Source: Chara braunii (taxonomy: Eukaryota > Streptophyta > Charophyceae > Charales > Characeae). From it: a stretch of 25,948 nucleotides of DNA. The notes below the pieces were generated by a model. That model was not told where the DNA came from, searched no databases, and was given only the letters and a program-made list of their open reading frames with translations. The translations under genes were made by a program, and so were the position numbers. Below are positions 1-10,915 of this stretch, one piece after another (within the stretch, counting starts at the first letter, position 1; the number at the start of each line of letters is the position of its first letter). The stretch is taken from contig BFEA01000296.1 in assembly GCA_003427395.1 (NCBI GenBank), positions 920,002 to 945,949 of the forward strand. Direction: 5' to 3'.

Positions 1-140
1 AAGGAAGGTGACAGCTCCCGTAAGGTGTAGGTAAGTCGTGCCTCGCGTAGGCCCTATCCTGTCGTAGGGGCTCGCGAGAGGTATGGCTGGCGCACCCGGC
101 CGGAGCGGCTTGTGGAAGCTCCATGTTTATTGCGACGAAG
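1..140 (+). repeat. LTR-like segment (5' LTR end or leader)
   Basis: Positions 1 to about 110 align without large gaps to a block beginning at 25544. Shared anchors are GGTGACA at 7-13 and the 14-mer CTATCCTGTCGTAG at 54-67, which recurs near 25595. The block lies just upstream of gag, where a 5' LTR and leader should be. I see no clear primer-binding site or LTR end, so the right boundary is approximate. Confidence 0.55.
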
Positions 141-254
141 GGTTGCAAAAACCAACTCCTGCGTGACGCGGCCGGGGGGGTCTCGCGCTGCCCCGCGCAG
201 TGCCGGACCGATTGCGCCCGACAGCGTGATGTTATTATCCATGTGCTACTCAAG

Positions 255-1464
255 ATGGATGACCAAAATGACGACGAGAGGAGGAATGATATCAGGGAAC
301 TGATCAAGGCAATCCAAGAGTGAGCCGCGCAAAGGGATCAACTTCTAAAGGTGGAAGTTCCTTTGTTCTATGGCAACAACGTCTCTCGTTGGGCCGAGAA
401 GTTCGAGCAACTAGCAAGCTGTCGAGAGTGGACTGATGCGGAAATGTTGCAGAAAGTAAAACGATATCGTAAGGTAACGTATAAGGAGGAGTTGATAGCC
501 CTGGTAAGTAAATCAAAAGATTGGGCTGAGTTCAAGGAAAAATTGATGGATAAATATTGGTTGGGGGATCAACTATTGGATTTAGTTGATCTTCGGAAAG
601 TCGTCTAGCGAAAGTTTGGGTCAGCCAAACAATTCTTGACGAAATATGAGCAAGTTGCTCGGCTGATACTTGATATGCCAGATAAGGATAAATGCCTTAT
701 CTTTCTGTACAACTTTTCAGAGGTTGAGCAGAGAGAGTTGATGAAAGACATGCATGGGCGATATAATTGGCAAAAGATAAAAGTCAATCTCTTGGCAGAG
801 AGTTTCGACCAAATGTTTTACCGACTGTTAAAACAGCGCAAGGAAGTTTGTGAGAAGGAGGATGTAGGGAAATACAAGGATTGTGAAGTTTTTAAAACCT
901 CGTCGGATATGAAAGAAATGATGGCGGATATTCATGTAGAGTGGTTGAAGTTGGAAATTGTGATTGTTAAGGCAAAGGGGAGTAAGAGAAAGGGAAAGAA
1001 AGTTGTTGTTGAAAGAAGAACCACCCAATAGACTGACCAAAGTCGAAAGAAAGGTTTTAAATCATATTCGGGGGGGATAAGGGACCTCTAAGAAACAAGG
1101 AAAGAATGGTGGGAATGGTGGAAACAGTGGAAACGTCCAAACACAATCAGAGCAGTCTCAGGCCAGACCTAGCCAGCAACAAACTGGAGGAGGTCATGGG
1201 CGAGGACGAGGGAATTCCGGAGGGTGCAGTAACTGGGCAAAGGATCTTACATGTAAATATTACGACCAGAAGGGGCACATTATGCGATTTTGTCAGATCC
1301 TCGCCAAGGACGAGGCCAACAAAATCGTATATACTAACATTTGTGGGAAAGTCTTTGATTTTGAGGGGAATCTAATTGATCCAAATATCAAAGGGGGTAT
1401 GAGAAAGGAGGTTGTCGGGCGAATGGGGCGAAGTCTGCCAGCCACCTTCAGGATGGCATCGTAG
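255..1464 (+). pseudogene. gag: Ty3/gypsy Gag, broken
   Basis: A single frame runs from the ATG at 255 to 1031, with in-frame stops at 321-323 and 606-608. It encodes a helical, charged capsid-like region (VPLFYGNNVSRW at about 351; a second helical block after 636). The frame then shifts, and a Gln/Gly/Arg-rich linker leads to a zinc knuckle at 1252-1293 reading CKYYDQKGHIMRFC. The family pattern is C-x2-C-x4-H-x4-C. Here the second Cys is Tyr (codon TAC at 1261-1263), one G-to-A change from Cys, so the knuckle should not hold zinc properly. Gag normally forms the particle and packages element RNA. Decay is certain; the exact start is less so. Confidence 0.75.
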
Positions 1465-1829
1465 GAAGAGGAGGAATTCTTCCAAATGGAAGAGGCATTT
1501 TAGTCTCTATAGATTGACAAGTCAGAGATTGATCTGGGTGAACTAACAGAACGAGGAAAGACACTTATTCTGCGGGCACAGAAGGTGATGAAGAAAATGA
1601 AACAATGTCGAGACGCGCTCGTCCAGCTGTGTCTCGACATGGATGGGGAGTGGCCTGGTCTACCTAATGTATATTTATTTGGAGGATGGAATGAACCAGA
1701 TAGTACTTCTCTATCTGTACCCGAAACTTTATTTGATCATTGACTCATGACTGCTACTCTGATGCCCCGGTCTGTACTTAAGCGAACGGCTCCAACGACG
1801 TTACCATAGGTACGTAGGACTCGAAGGCC
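1465..1829 (+). pseudogene. Gag-protease linker, decayed
   Basis: The stretch between the zinc knuckle and the protease ORF still shows coding character in one frame: acidic and helical around 1510-1740, with GELTERGKTLILRAQKVMKK and then an acidic stretch. It is interrupted by stops (for example near 1503 and 1740). No domain can be named. It is kept as part of the element because both neighbours belong to it. Confidence 0.45.
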
Positions 1830-2510
1830 TTGAGCAAAAAAACGGCAGCAGAAGGTGGATCGAAGGAATCAGTGAAAAATTTATTTATCCCTGATAATGA
1901 GGAAAACAATTCAGAAAAAAAGGACGAGAGACTGCTTGTCGAAGATGAGCGGCTAGCAAGTCAACAAACTTCAGAGCGTGACACTAAGAAAGGAAAGGAG
2001 GTGGTCGAGGAGCAGGAACCTCGACGAAAGAAAAATATTTACACAATTCTTATTGAAAGAGGAATTGACATTGAACAAATTCTCGATCTCATTCTGGAAA
2101 GTCAACGTGACTTGGTCACGCTGAAGGAATTTCTGGCAGCATCTCCAAAAATTCGCGACGAGTTCAAGCAACGATTGACGCGGAGGAAGGTAATGACTGT
2201 CAAGTTTGGTGATATCATTCCTCTAGAAGTCAATTGGGCACTTGCAACGACTAAAATGGACTGGCAATGTGTTGGCACCCGTCTCTTGAATGTGCACGTT
2301 GGACAAGGTGAGTATTCAGCTCTCGTTGATAATGACGCAGAAATGAACATTATACGAGAGAGAGAAGTCAAAGAGGCAGGAATCCAAATCAATCGATCTG
2401 ATACCAGATTCCTCGTAGGTGTGAGTGGATCAACTCCAACAGAAAAATTTTCACGAGAAATGAAAGTTCAAAAAAATATTCTTAAAAAAAAAAAATCTTC
2501 ATATTTATAA
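1830..2510 (+). pseudogene. pol: Ty3/gypsy aspartic protease region, active site mutated
   Basis: This open stretch of 226 codons starts at a TTG, so it is a piece of a polyprotein and not a gene with its own start. The first ~90 residues are charged linker. A retropepsin-like domain follows at about residues 150-215, with LVDNDAEMNII around the catalytic site. The family has Asp-Ser/Thr-Gly there. Here Asp (2328-2330) is followed by Asn and Asp, two G-to-A type changes, so the enzyme is expected to be dead. The downstream GVSGSTP fits the second half of the fold. The frame ends where the AT-rich insertion begins (poly-A near 2480). Confidence 0.7.
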
Positions 2511-3210
2511 ATTATCATTCCAATATTCGTCAAATTCTAAAATTTTCAGTTTTATTTGATAAGTTTCCGTCTAAATATGAGTTTTCCCTTCCAACTACAT
2601 ATATTTGTTCAAGATGGAATGAAAGTCTGGACGAGTTTATGAAATGTTTTAATTAAACTTTCATTCTACTACAACGAATATCTTCTCATTTAGATTGGGT
2701 TGATGACTGAAAACCTTTACTTAGAATGACAATCCAATTAAAATATTTCATGAACTCATCTAGACGTTCAGTTCATCTCTAGCATGCAGTTCAAATAAGA
2801 AGGGAAACCCCATTATTGGAAGGAAGGTTTTCAGCCGGTTCCTTGAGTTTTCTTACCATGTGTTCTCGCATTTTCTTACTTCATACTATCCACACACAGG
2901 ATCACACAATGCGACAAACATCGAGTCATCGTGCTTATTGATGATCAGACTCTCTGTTTGACACAAAAATGATCTACCCAATAACACTTTATGCTCAACT
3001 CTGGGTATAACATAAAAGTAGTTACGAGTCTTTACTTTCCCCACTGTGACTTTGACATTGCTGGTTGTGCCACAAAAGGGACAACAGAAAAATTCCTATA
3101 ATTAAATAATCATTCTATAGTAAAATTACATTCTAAATTTTAAATTTTCATTCCATCTTAAAAAATGTCATTAAAATTTTAAAATTTTCCTTTTTTAATC
3201 CGAGATCCTA
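2460..3210. repeat. AT-rich insertion with an inverted repeat between protease and RT
   Basis: Coding character stops near 2460 and returns near 3230. The sequence between is AT-rich and non-coding. It contains a 56-bp inverted repeat, arms 2613-2668 and 2722-2777, 45 of 56 positions complementary by hand count. Weaker complementarity continues outward (about 2581-2612 against 2778-2815). The core of arm 1, AAGATGGAATGAAA, has a reverse-complement partner near 3150-3165. This fits a small foldback or MITE-like insertion in the retrotransposon. No target-site duplication was established. Confidence 0.5.
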
Positions 3211-3352
3211 CTCTTTCCCGGAGTCCGAAAGGCTAAGAAGAGAGAAAGAGTCGTTTGATGGTTATGAGGAACCGTGGAAATTTTCTATTGCACTGCCAAA
3301 CATATCACAGGCGATAAATTTTCTTTCAACGGAATCCTCGATTGACCTTGGG

Positions 3353-5126
3353 TTGGTACAGACACTAACCTATGTGATATCTGATGTGGGAGGTGCAGAA
3401 AATATGACTTTGACTTATCGATTGGACGCGCCTCAGGAGGTGAGCACGTTGGTTACGCCTGCATCGAGGCAGGGTCCTTTTTTAGAGGACGAAAATTTGT
3501 CACATAAAGTAGGAGTGAAAGCGCAGCATGCGCCTGTCTTGATCACAAAGGACCAATAAATTTATTACAAAGAGGAAAGAGAGTGGATCAAGACAATGAA
3601 GATGAAGGCGGATGAGGGGCCGTGCCGATTGACAGATGATAGAATCAAGGAGATGATCATTGGGGACAATGAATTTCTTACTAAGATCAGAAACCGACTT
3701 CCTCGTTTGTACTCTAAAAGACATACATCTTGCATATGTCTTTGACGACAACAAACGAGAAAGTTAGATGTTGATTTAATCCTAATGATCAGGATACATA
3801 CGGTACCACATGAGTCATGGAATATAAGAGGTCCACGGTATCCGAACCCAGACGATCACCGCAAGTTGATTGAGTATCTGGATGAGAAAATTCAAACGAA
3901 AGTGAAAGATTATTTTTATGGTCCGTATGCATCTCCTTGCTTCTGTTTTATCAAACCAAACGTCGTCCTCAAATGGGTCCAGAACCTGCAAAGGTTGAAT
4001 GCAGGACGGTTCGAGATGCGTGTGGGCTTCCACATGCAGATCAACCGTCAGAATCATGCGCAGGTAGATCTATCATAATATTGATTGACCTGTATTCACG
4101 TTATGATTAATTACCCATGTACACAGCAGACAGACCAATGACGGCAATGCATACGCCTGGGGGATTGATTCACATGTATTCAGCACCTCAAGGCTGGACA
4201 AATATCGTCGCAATTGTACAACGATATATGATGAGGGTCATGCAGCCACTCTGTCCAGACGTGACCTCCCCGTATACCAACGATTTGGCTATTCCAGGAC
4301 CCCGTGTAAAAGACGAGATGGAGGTGTTACCAGGCATTCGCAAGTTTTTCTGGGAACATATTCGTGATGTAGAAAAGGTCATGTGAAAGTTGAAGGTGTA
4401 CAACCTTAGAGCTAGCGGTATCAAATCGAGACACTGCATGCGGGAGGCGACAATTTTGAGATTTTTATGCGATGAGAAGGGTCGTCGACCAGACACAAAG
4501 AAGACAAACAAAATTTTGGAATGGCCAACTCCTTTCAAATCCATCACTCATGTACGAGGCTTTCTTAGGACCTGTGGGTTTTGGTGTATCTTTATCCAAA
4601 GGTTTGCAGCAAGGGTAGAACACTTGAGGAAATTGATACGCAAAAACCAAGATTGGGAATGGGGACCCAGACAACCGACAACAATGAACGACATGAAGAC
4701 TGTGTTTCGACAAGGCGGAATAATTTTCGGTGTTCCTTGCTTCGATAACGATCCGAATCGACCCTTCATCGTAGAGACAGATGCAGGACTTACAGCTCGG
4801 GGCGGTGTCCTGATTCAAAAAGATAAGGAGGGGCAAGAACGACCGTTGTAATTTGGAAGTCGAATCTTGAATACTATCGAGCGTAATTATTCTTAATTCA
4901 AGAAAGAAACACTGGTTGTCCTTCATTGTCTGCGTACATTTCAAAACTATGTATTTGGAAGACGCTTTGTTCTACAGGTGGATCCGACAGCTCTGGCTCA
5001 ATCATTGAGAAATTATTCTCCTTCGGATCCAACAACGCTCGATGGTTAACATATATTTGGATGTTTGGTTTTGAGATCAAGCGTATTTCCGGTACTCAAA
5101 ACCGGGCAGACGGACTAAGTTGAATT
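3353..5126 (+). pseudogene. pol: Ty3/gypsy reverse transcriptase-RNase H, broken
   Basis: After a degenerate linker (3353-3780), the RT N-terminus appears at 3785 (IRIHTVPHESWN; GPYASPCFCFIKPN near 3923-3964). A frameshift lies near 4000, then motif A (LIDLYSR, Asp at 4087-4089), APQGWTN and the motif C box at 4273-4284. That box reads YTND instead of YxDD, because a G-to-A change replaces the first catalytic Asp. In-frame stops follow at 4102-4104, 4384-4386 and 4849-4851. The RNase H domain begins at VETDAGLTARGG (about 4771) and runs through ERNYS, KKETL and QVDPTALAQ to NRADGLS near 5120, with one more stop and a frameshift near 5040. Polymerase activity is not expected. Confidence 0.85.
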
Positions 5127-5597
5127 GACTGGGACTCATCCAATGACCAAGTGGAGGACTCAATCCCTGTGGACAGCTTCTTGGATAAGGAGGAACATCG
5201 ACTAAATATTAATTTCATTAATTACTTGGAAAATGCTTCCTCTCGATCTCAAAAGTCCGTTTGGAATGCAACAAATTTTTATCAGGTACGTTTTTAACCT
5301 GTGATGGGTGAAGCCTTTGTTGAAGAGGATCCATGAGGAAAGAGGACTGCGAAACAAATGATGAGTTTTACATTATCCAACTCAGTTAGCATCACAGACG
5401 AATCTCTGACAATCGAACTTAAAAGAGGTCATGAGCAAGTTGATAAAGTCTCTAGAACTTGTTGGGGGTTATTATTTCTCATGAATTCCTTGGTCCACGA
5501 AGATCGTCTTAAGATGATGTAAGAGGAAAGGGAAAGCAGTGAGATCAGGGAAGTTTTTCGTAAAAATGAGTATGATAGAGTTTACCAGAACATTGGA
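5127..5597 (+). pseudogene. RNase H-integrase linker, decayed
   Basis: This stretch lies between the RNase H tail (RADGLS) and the first integrase ORF. It has short open stretches in several frames but no readable motif. In this lineage a polyprotein linker is expected here. I see no separate gene. Confidence 0.4.
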
Positions 5598-6815
5598 TTG
5601 TGGTTGAATGAGGAAATGGATGAAAATGAGGTAGATTCAGAGATTCGCTTGAAAAATACGGATTTTGTCGTCAAGTATAGTCATCTTTTTAAAAAGGCTA
5701 ACAATGGCATTCCTATGAGAGTGATATGTAGATTAACGAAACAGTTTGATGTGATTGTCGCATTGCATGATGGAGTTGCAGGCGGTCACAGATCGGCACG
5801 AGTCACTTTACGAAAGATTCAACATCTATACTTCTGGGAAGGGATGGGGAAAATGGTTGTTGATTTTTGTTTTTGCGTCCTTTGTCAGAAGCATTCGAAT
5901 CTTTGGTATGTTGAGTCACTTAATCCTCGATATGTGGCCGAGCCAAGTGTTGTAGTCTATCTTGACCTGTTGGTAATGCCGCGATGACTTAATGAATACA
6001 GATATATCTTTGATGTCAGGGATAACTTAATCGGCTTCGTCGATGGATGTGGAATCGGTGAATGAACTGGGGAAGTTATGGTAGGATGTATTGAGGAATT
6101 TTACCTTCAATATCCGTTTATCAGCAAATTCGTGATGGATCGAGGTGGGGAGTTTCGTGTTGATGATGTACAAGTTGTTTTGAAAAAACTTGGTGTAAAT
6201 TATAGTTATACCATCAGAGTTAATCCACAGGCTAACGCTCTAGTCGAGCGAGGGTACGCTACTCTGACAAATTTGTTAGCAAAGTGGTGTGGGGGTAATC
6301 CATCAAGATTGTCTGTTTATCTAAGGACAATAATATTCGTGAAAAATATTATTATCAAGCGGATGACTAGGTACGATCCTGTGACTCTATGGTTCGGCCG
6401 ACATGGAACATTCCCAATCGAGAGTTTTCTGACTACCTAGCAGAAACAAGATATGGAAACTAACTTTTCCACGGAAGAGTTACTTGACCTCAGGACCAGG
6501 AAGATAATGATCACAAAGGAGAAGATTGAAAAGGTTATTGCCTCGGCTGTTGAAAGCAGACAGACAAACAAAGACGGATGAGATAAACGGTCTCGAATCC
6601 GTAAAGAGCCGTTGAAAATTGGTGATATTGTTCTCCTCTACGATTCATCTCTGGAAAAATAACGGTCAAAGAAGTTGGACAGTCGATGGTTGGGACCGTG
6701 TCGTATTGTCAAAAAGACGGATCATGGAGCGTACGAGATCGAGGAAATGAATAGGGCGTGTGGTTGGTATTGAGTTTCTAATTCTCATTTACGGAAGTTC
6801 ATTAAGAGGGATTGA
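5598..6815 (+). pseudogene. pol: Ty3/gypsy integrase, interrupted but with intact DDE triad
   Basis: One frame runs the whole length with in-frame stops at 5985-5987, 6063-6065, 6438-6440, about 6579, about 6660 and about 6771. The N-terminal HHCC zinc domain is visible (HDGVAGGH, then CVLC after 28 residues). The catalytic core has Asp at 5964-5966 (YLDLLVMP), Asp at 6138-6140 (VMDRGGEF) and Glu at 6246-6248 (ALVERG). The spacing is D-57-D-35-E, exactly as in retroviral-type integrases. The C-terminus has a GPY/F-like module (DSRWLGPCRIVKK near 6680-6715). The enzyme would insert element cDNA, but the stops preclude a full protein. The triad is intact while protease and RT catalytic sites are lost. 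Confidence 0.85.
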
Positions 6816-7072
6816 GAACAACGGTTTTTTAGTTTCTCTCTAAATTATGACAATTATGGTTTTTCATTTGAGAGACAACATTGAAACATAGCCTAGGATG
6901 TAATTTTTTTTTGTTTTCTTATTAGAGGTATTTTTTATTTTCTGTACAATTGTTAATACTCATTGTGAACCTCCTTACGATCCAGCAATAAAATGTTATG
7001 ATAAGAGCGATGGCGACTTTGAATTTTCAAATGTATCTTTTTTCTTTCTTGTGTATTATTGTGAATACTCTT

Positions 7073-7112
7073 TTATGTGAATGACTAAGTGTATGTCTTA
7101 TGTGAATGACTA
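7073..7112 (+). repeat. Short direct repeat, two 15-mers 25 bp apart
   Basis: TTATGTGAATGACTA is present exactly at 7073-7087 and 7098-7112. This is probably a local slippage duplication. Confidence 0.7.
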
Positions 7113-8246
7113 TGCTTATGAATGGATTGAAATGTATGGCAGAAAGATACTCTATCTCATATCCTGTTGTGACAAAATTCTGAAAGATGTGAGCCTTGTA
7201 GGTGGTAATGACGGTCATGTCGGAACTTTGTTCCTGGTCCATAACGGGATGTTGGTACCTTCCTTGTAGAAGGGGGTGGCTACATTACCATTGAAAGGGA
7301 GGAAGGTTTTGCGATTTTATCAGGATGCTGTCAGTAGAGTCGGCGATTACGATTTACTATGAGGGTAGGGTTGGTCACCTAACTTTGCAGTAGACAAGGT
7401 CACCTTGTCCTCATGACTAAGGTTTGATCAACCTCTGGTTGTGTAGGAGAAGGTTGTCATATTCTATCGGCAGCAAAATGATAAGATCATAAGACTGGAA
7501 TCAGAGGGAATTGAGGTGAGGCTCGGATTTAAAGTGGAGCTTAACGTCGGGATGTTATCTTTCAAAGGATTACACCACTCCTCGACGCTAATCACATCAA
7601 AGTCATAATAGTCCTACATGGTATGCTGTCGAGTATCAAAATAATAAGTTCACATTATTGGATGAATAACAGGAAAAAGTGGATTGATGGTTTCTCTCAT
7701 GAATGGTTAAAATCCAAAAGATTGATACATTTTGAAAGACTTGTCGGGGGTTAATCCTGACTCATTTGGAGAAATAGGTTAAGCGCAAGTTTTTCTGTGA
7801 ATGAGGATGAAATACTTGTGGCACTTCTGTTTTGTTGTTTTCCCTCACTGTAGTATAATGTGAGTATCCGTGTGCGTATAGGAGACCCATGTTAAATTCT
7901 TGGCGATGTTGTGTATGTCGAGGTGTTGTGAAGAACATCCCTGTAAACTCAAGAGAACCGGGTTAGATTCCCGACAGTTAAGGGAATTCCCCAAGTGAAT
8001 AAGAATAAGAGTATCAATTGGTTGGATGATGTTTGGATCTAGCTGGAGGACTTCCAGTACCATTTTGAGAGACAAAATTTTGAGTGGCCGCCAGTAGGAT
8101 GATGTTGGAACCATCCAGAAAGAAGTCCACAAAAGTTGAAGACATCATATCAACAGTTTGAACAAATATTTTTGATGGAAAGACGAGGTTGTCTGCCATG
8201 ACTATTTTCTGGTAAACACCTCTGATATGATGTTATTGGATAAAAA

Positions 8247-8268
8247 TGAATGACATGGAAGTCATTCA
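8247..8268. repeat. Perfect 8-bp inverted repeat
   Basis: TGAATGAC and GTCATTCA flank a 6-nt loop. No neighbouring gene gives it an obvious role. Confidence 0.6.
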
Positions 8269-9112
8269 ATGCGGTCTGGGAATGTTGTCGGGACACAAAC
8301 CCTTACAAGGGTATCTGCCCTGTATTTTCAGTGTCGGACACTGTCCGATTTCCAAAGTAAGTTTTGTTGAAAGCATTTGGTCCGATGAAATGAAAACGCT
8401 GCTGAAATGTATTCCGACTCGATCACGATTGAAGAAATCTAGTTTATGTAGTCGTATCTGCCGACAGACGTAACGCAAGGGTGGACGGTGTAACCGGACA
8501 TTCTTACGTTAAAATAAAATCGGAGAAAGAAAACGGCGGTGAAAATACTGAATTAAAAATATTATTTTAACAGTCGTGCGATTCAAGACTAGAAAAACCA
8601 AAAATATAGTCACACCAGGGGTACGGCGACGATGAGAATAGTTAACACGGTCAGTGTGCCGTATCTTTTCTAAAAAAACAGGCATCTGGGATCCAAAGAT
8701 AAACCACGATGAAAGGGGTGGATTGTCGGGTCTATTGGACCAAACCCAGCTGACCAGGTGGCGGGGCGGCCTGCCTATGGAGAGGATAGGTAGACCACGC
8801 CAGCCCAGCCAGAGAACAGGCGGCCTACTGGCTGCAACCCTTCAAATAGAAGGGTGGCGGGGTTAGCTCTCGTGATAGGAGTTAGGCCAGTAGGTACCGC
8901 ATTCGACTTTCTCCCAACAGATGCTAGGATCGAGCCACACAATACTCTGCTTGGGCTAGCTCCTTTTGGAGCTGCCCACCATTTAGTTTTAAAGCGCGGT
9001 TATTTCCCGCCGTGAGATCATCAGATTTCACGGCCGAAAACAACCGTGCAACTATAGCGTGACCCCTGCGCAAGGATGAAACGCACCAATCGAGAAAAAG
9101 TTCGAAATTTTT

Positions 9113-9134
9113 TTCGATCCCCGTAGGGATCGAA
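9113..9134. repeat. Perfect 9-bp hairpin
   Basis: TTCGATCCC and GGGATCGAA flank a CGTA loop. The right arm overlaps the B-box-like motif on the opposite strand. Confidence 0.7.
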
Positions 9135-9177
9135 CTCGGATCCGCACATTACAAGGAGGGGAAGAAAACGCCAGCTA
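9127..9177 (-). other. Possible tRNA-derived (SINE-like) segment with pol III A and B boxes
   Basis: On the - strand GTTCGATCC (9135 down to 9127) matches the RNA polymerase III B box. TAGCTGGCG (9177 down to 9169) resembles an A box. The gap between them is 33 nt, as in tRNA genes. CTTGTAA sits where an anticodon loop would be, but the flanking stem does not pair well, so this is not a working tRNA. A SINE head or chance are the alternatives. An adjacent 9-bp palindrome (9113-9134) overlaps the B box. Confidence 0.35.
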
Positions 9178-9476
9178 GGCGTTGGGGGAGGAAACCCTAG
9201 CAATTGGCATAAGTCAATGGCTTCTTTACAAAAAAAAAAAAAAAACGAGAAAAGGGAGCAGACAGCGCCAAATGGCGCTTGCAGAAGTGGCAGGGGACTT
9301 AGTGTCCGCAGAAGACACCACCGGGCGCCTGTTTACAACGGGCAGCCGTTTTGCTCGTGAGGTAAGTTGTTTTTTTGGTTTTTTTTGTTTTTTGTTTTTT
9401 TGTTTTAGATTTTTTTTTTTTCTTCTTTTAAATTTCTTTTAATTATTTTTGTTGTTTTATAAGCTTATGAAAGTGC

Positions 9477-9497
9477 CCGTTCGTTGAAAACGAACGG
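9477..9497. repeat. Perfect 9-bp hairpin
   Basis: CCGTTCGTT and AACGAACGG flank a GAA loop just after the T-rich tract. The function is unknown. Confidence 0.7.
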
Positions 9498-9608
9498 CCT
9501 GAGTTTTCTACTTGGCAGCTGGCATTATGCTACTTCCTACGATAGGATGAGCAAAATCGAATGAATTTACTCCTACAACGAGGAGACATACATTCCTAAC
9601 TTTGTGTC

Positions 9609-9643
9609 GGGGGGGGGGGGGGAAAGATGGGGNTTTTTTTTTA
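9609..9643. other. Poly-G run with an N (assembly uncertainty)
   Basis: A G homopolymer, a short purine stretch, one N at 9633 and then a T run. This is a low-confidence join or base call, so features spanning it should be treated with care. Confidence 0.85.
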
Positions 9644-10560
9644 ACTCAGCTGGTTCTGCTAGGGATGGTGAACACGTGGCACTGGAAGCCTAGAGAGTAT
9701 TACACATGGAAAGTCGATTCCGAAGAGCAGATCGTAACCCAACCATGAAGAACAGATGATTGCACCCAATGGCACGACAATATTCCGGCTACTCTCGTCC
9801 ATCATTGACTGTAGGAAAAAGGCACTAGCAAATCCAACACTTCAACCAATCAGCGCCACACAGGCATGACAAACACCACTTTATGCTCGCAGGAAACAGC
9901 TGCTGCATCCTCATACTCAAAGGAGACACACTCCAACGAAAGCACTACAACATGATAAACGCCGTGTCCGACCCTTGATAACTCCCACATCTTCTGCAAT
10001 TGCCCACTTCAAAATCTCCAGGCGCAAGAAGCTAACACATCAGCAAATCAAGGCCACACAAGCATGATGTATATCTTCTTCATAAATCCGTCTTCTCGGC
10101 AATCAACAGCAAACCGCTCTTCACCTTGATGGTGTGAACATCCTTCCACCAACAGCAGCACCCGACCAATGCTAACGCAGCAGCAATGTATACATGGAGG
10201 CTCCGTATCTGTGACCAAGGCGAAAGCCCTGATCTGTTCATAATACTGATATGGGGGGCGTCATCCAAATCTCAACCATGCCTGCCAACCTGGCAAGGGG
10301 GAGGGACCATGAGAGAGACAAGACGACGCTATTTGGTCGCAGGGGAGTTACCTTCCCCACAATACTCCCGGCGTCCGTAATTAAAAAATTCAGAGCCGGT
10401 GAAACCACAGTGCGATGCTAACGCAGCGCTAACATAGCGCTGTCGGCCCAAACTTCATTCTCCTGCCTGAACATTCACATCCAAATTCCTTACCAAACTT
10501 GAAAAAATAAAATAAAATAAATACTAATCGGAAAAATAAAAGAATATAAAAAAGAGAAAT
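9644..10560. other. No recognisable gene
   Basis: Mixed-composition sequence with only short, motif-free ORFs on both strands. No repeats worth naming before the tandem units that start near 10570. Confidence 0.5.
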
Positions 10561-10569
10561 TAGAGAAGT

Positions 10570-10915
10570 GATGGCGCAAGGCCGTTTTTGACACTGCCAT
10601 CTTTGGTGGTTTTTCATTTTTTTTTTGGCATCGCCTAATGCCCCGCAACTTTACATATCTGTACTTCACGTAGTACAAAACTCATGCAAAACATTCAAAA
10701 AATAATAAAATATTTAAGGCACCAAAATAAGATCACAACCAAAAATGAAAAGTGGAAAAGAAAAAAAAAACTGAGTAGCCGAGCACGTTTTAACACCGCC
10801 ATCTTTGACGATTTTTCATTTTTGTTTGGCTTGGCAAAATGCCTTGAAAATTTATATGCGTGTAGCGCATGTCCTACATAACTTACCAAAAAACAGTCAA
10901 CAAAAAAACATCATT
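10570..10915 (+). repeat. Two diverged tandem units of about 200 bp
   Basis: The block CACTGCCATCTTTGGTGG followed by TTTTTCATTTT (from 10592) recurs as CACCGCCATCTTTGACG with the same T-rich tail (from 10794), an offset of 202 bp. Both units then hold GGC-ACCAAAATAAG or GGC-CCCAAAATAAG (about 10718 and 10920). The second copy of that motif starts the foldback element downstream. Confidence 0.55.

Larger units (their letters stand above)
1..6815 (+). mobile_element. Degenerate Ty3/gypsy LTR retrotransposon
   Basis: On the + strand the order is gag, protease, RT, RNase H, integrase, which is the Ty3/gypsy order. Every domain is broken by stops or frameshifts, so the element cannot make its own proteins. 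The left edge (1 to about 110) matches the LTR-like block near 25544, so the 5' LTR probably continues off the window. I could not find the matching 3' LTR directly after the integrase. A purine-rich tract at 7268-7274 is a weak polypurine-tract candidate. The 3' limit given is only the end of the integrase frame. Confidence 0.85.
6816..8640. other. No recognisable gene; element 3' flank
   Basis: I see no supported coding region. The first part is AT-rich, with an AATAAA-like signal near 6988 that could serve the retroelement. The 15-mer TTATGTGAATGACTA occurs at 7073-7087 and again at 7098-7112. A purine tract lies at 7264-7274. An 8-bp stem with a 6-nt loop sits at 8247-8268. Short ORFs near 7081 and 8246 have no motif or support. 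A degenerate 3' LTR could be hidden here, but it does not share the signature seen at both window ends. Confidence 0.5.
8641..9600. other. Non-coding stretch with pol III-like boxes, hairpins and T-rich tract
   Basis: A GC-rich part (8690-8900) has several short open frames but no motif. The candidate tRNA-like segment is listed separately. A poly-A run lies near 9229-9244. A splice-donor-like GAG|GTAAGT occurs at 9362-9367, followed by a long T-rich tract (about 9369-9440). A perfect hairpin follows at 9477-9497. No gene is supported. Confidence 0.5.

Noticed and set aside
8246-8473. 75-codon Cys-containing ORF
   Set aside because: Cys spacing matches no zinc finger I know, and no other support.
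9127-9177. Functional tRNA gene on the minus strand
   Set aside because: A and B boxes fit, but acceptor and anticodon stems do not pair.
9609-9643. Poly-G plus T run as a structured element
   Set aside because: The adjacent N points to a sequencing or assembly artefact.
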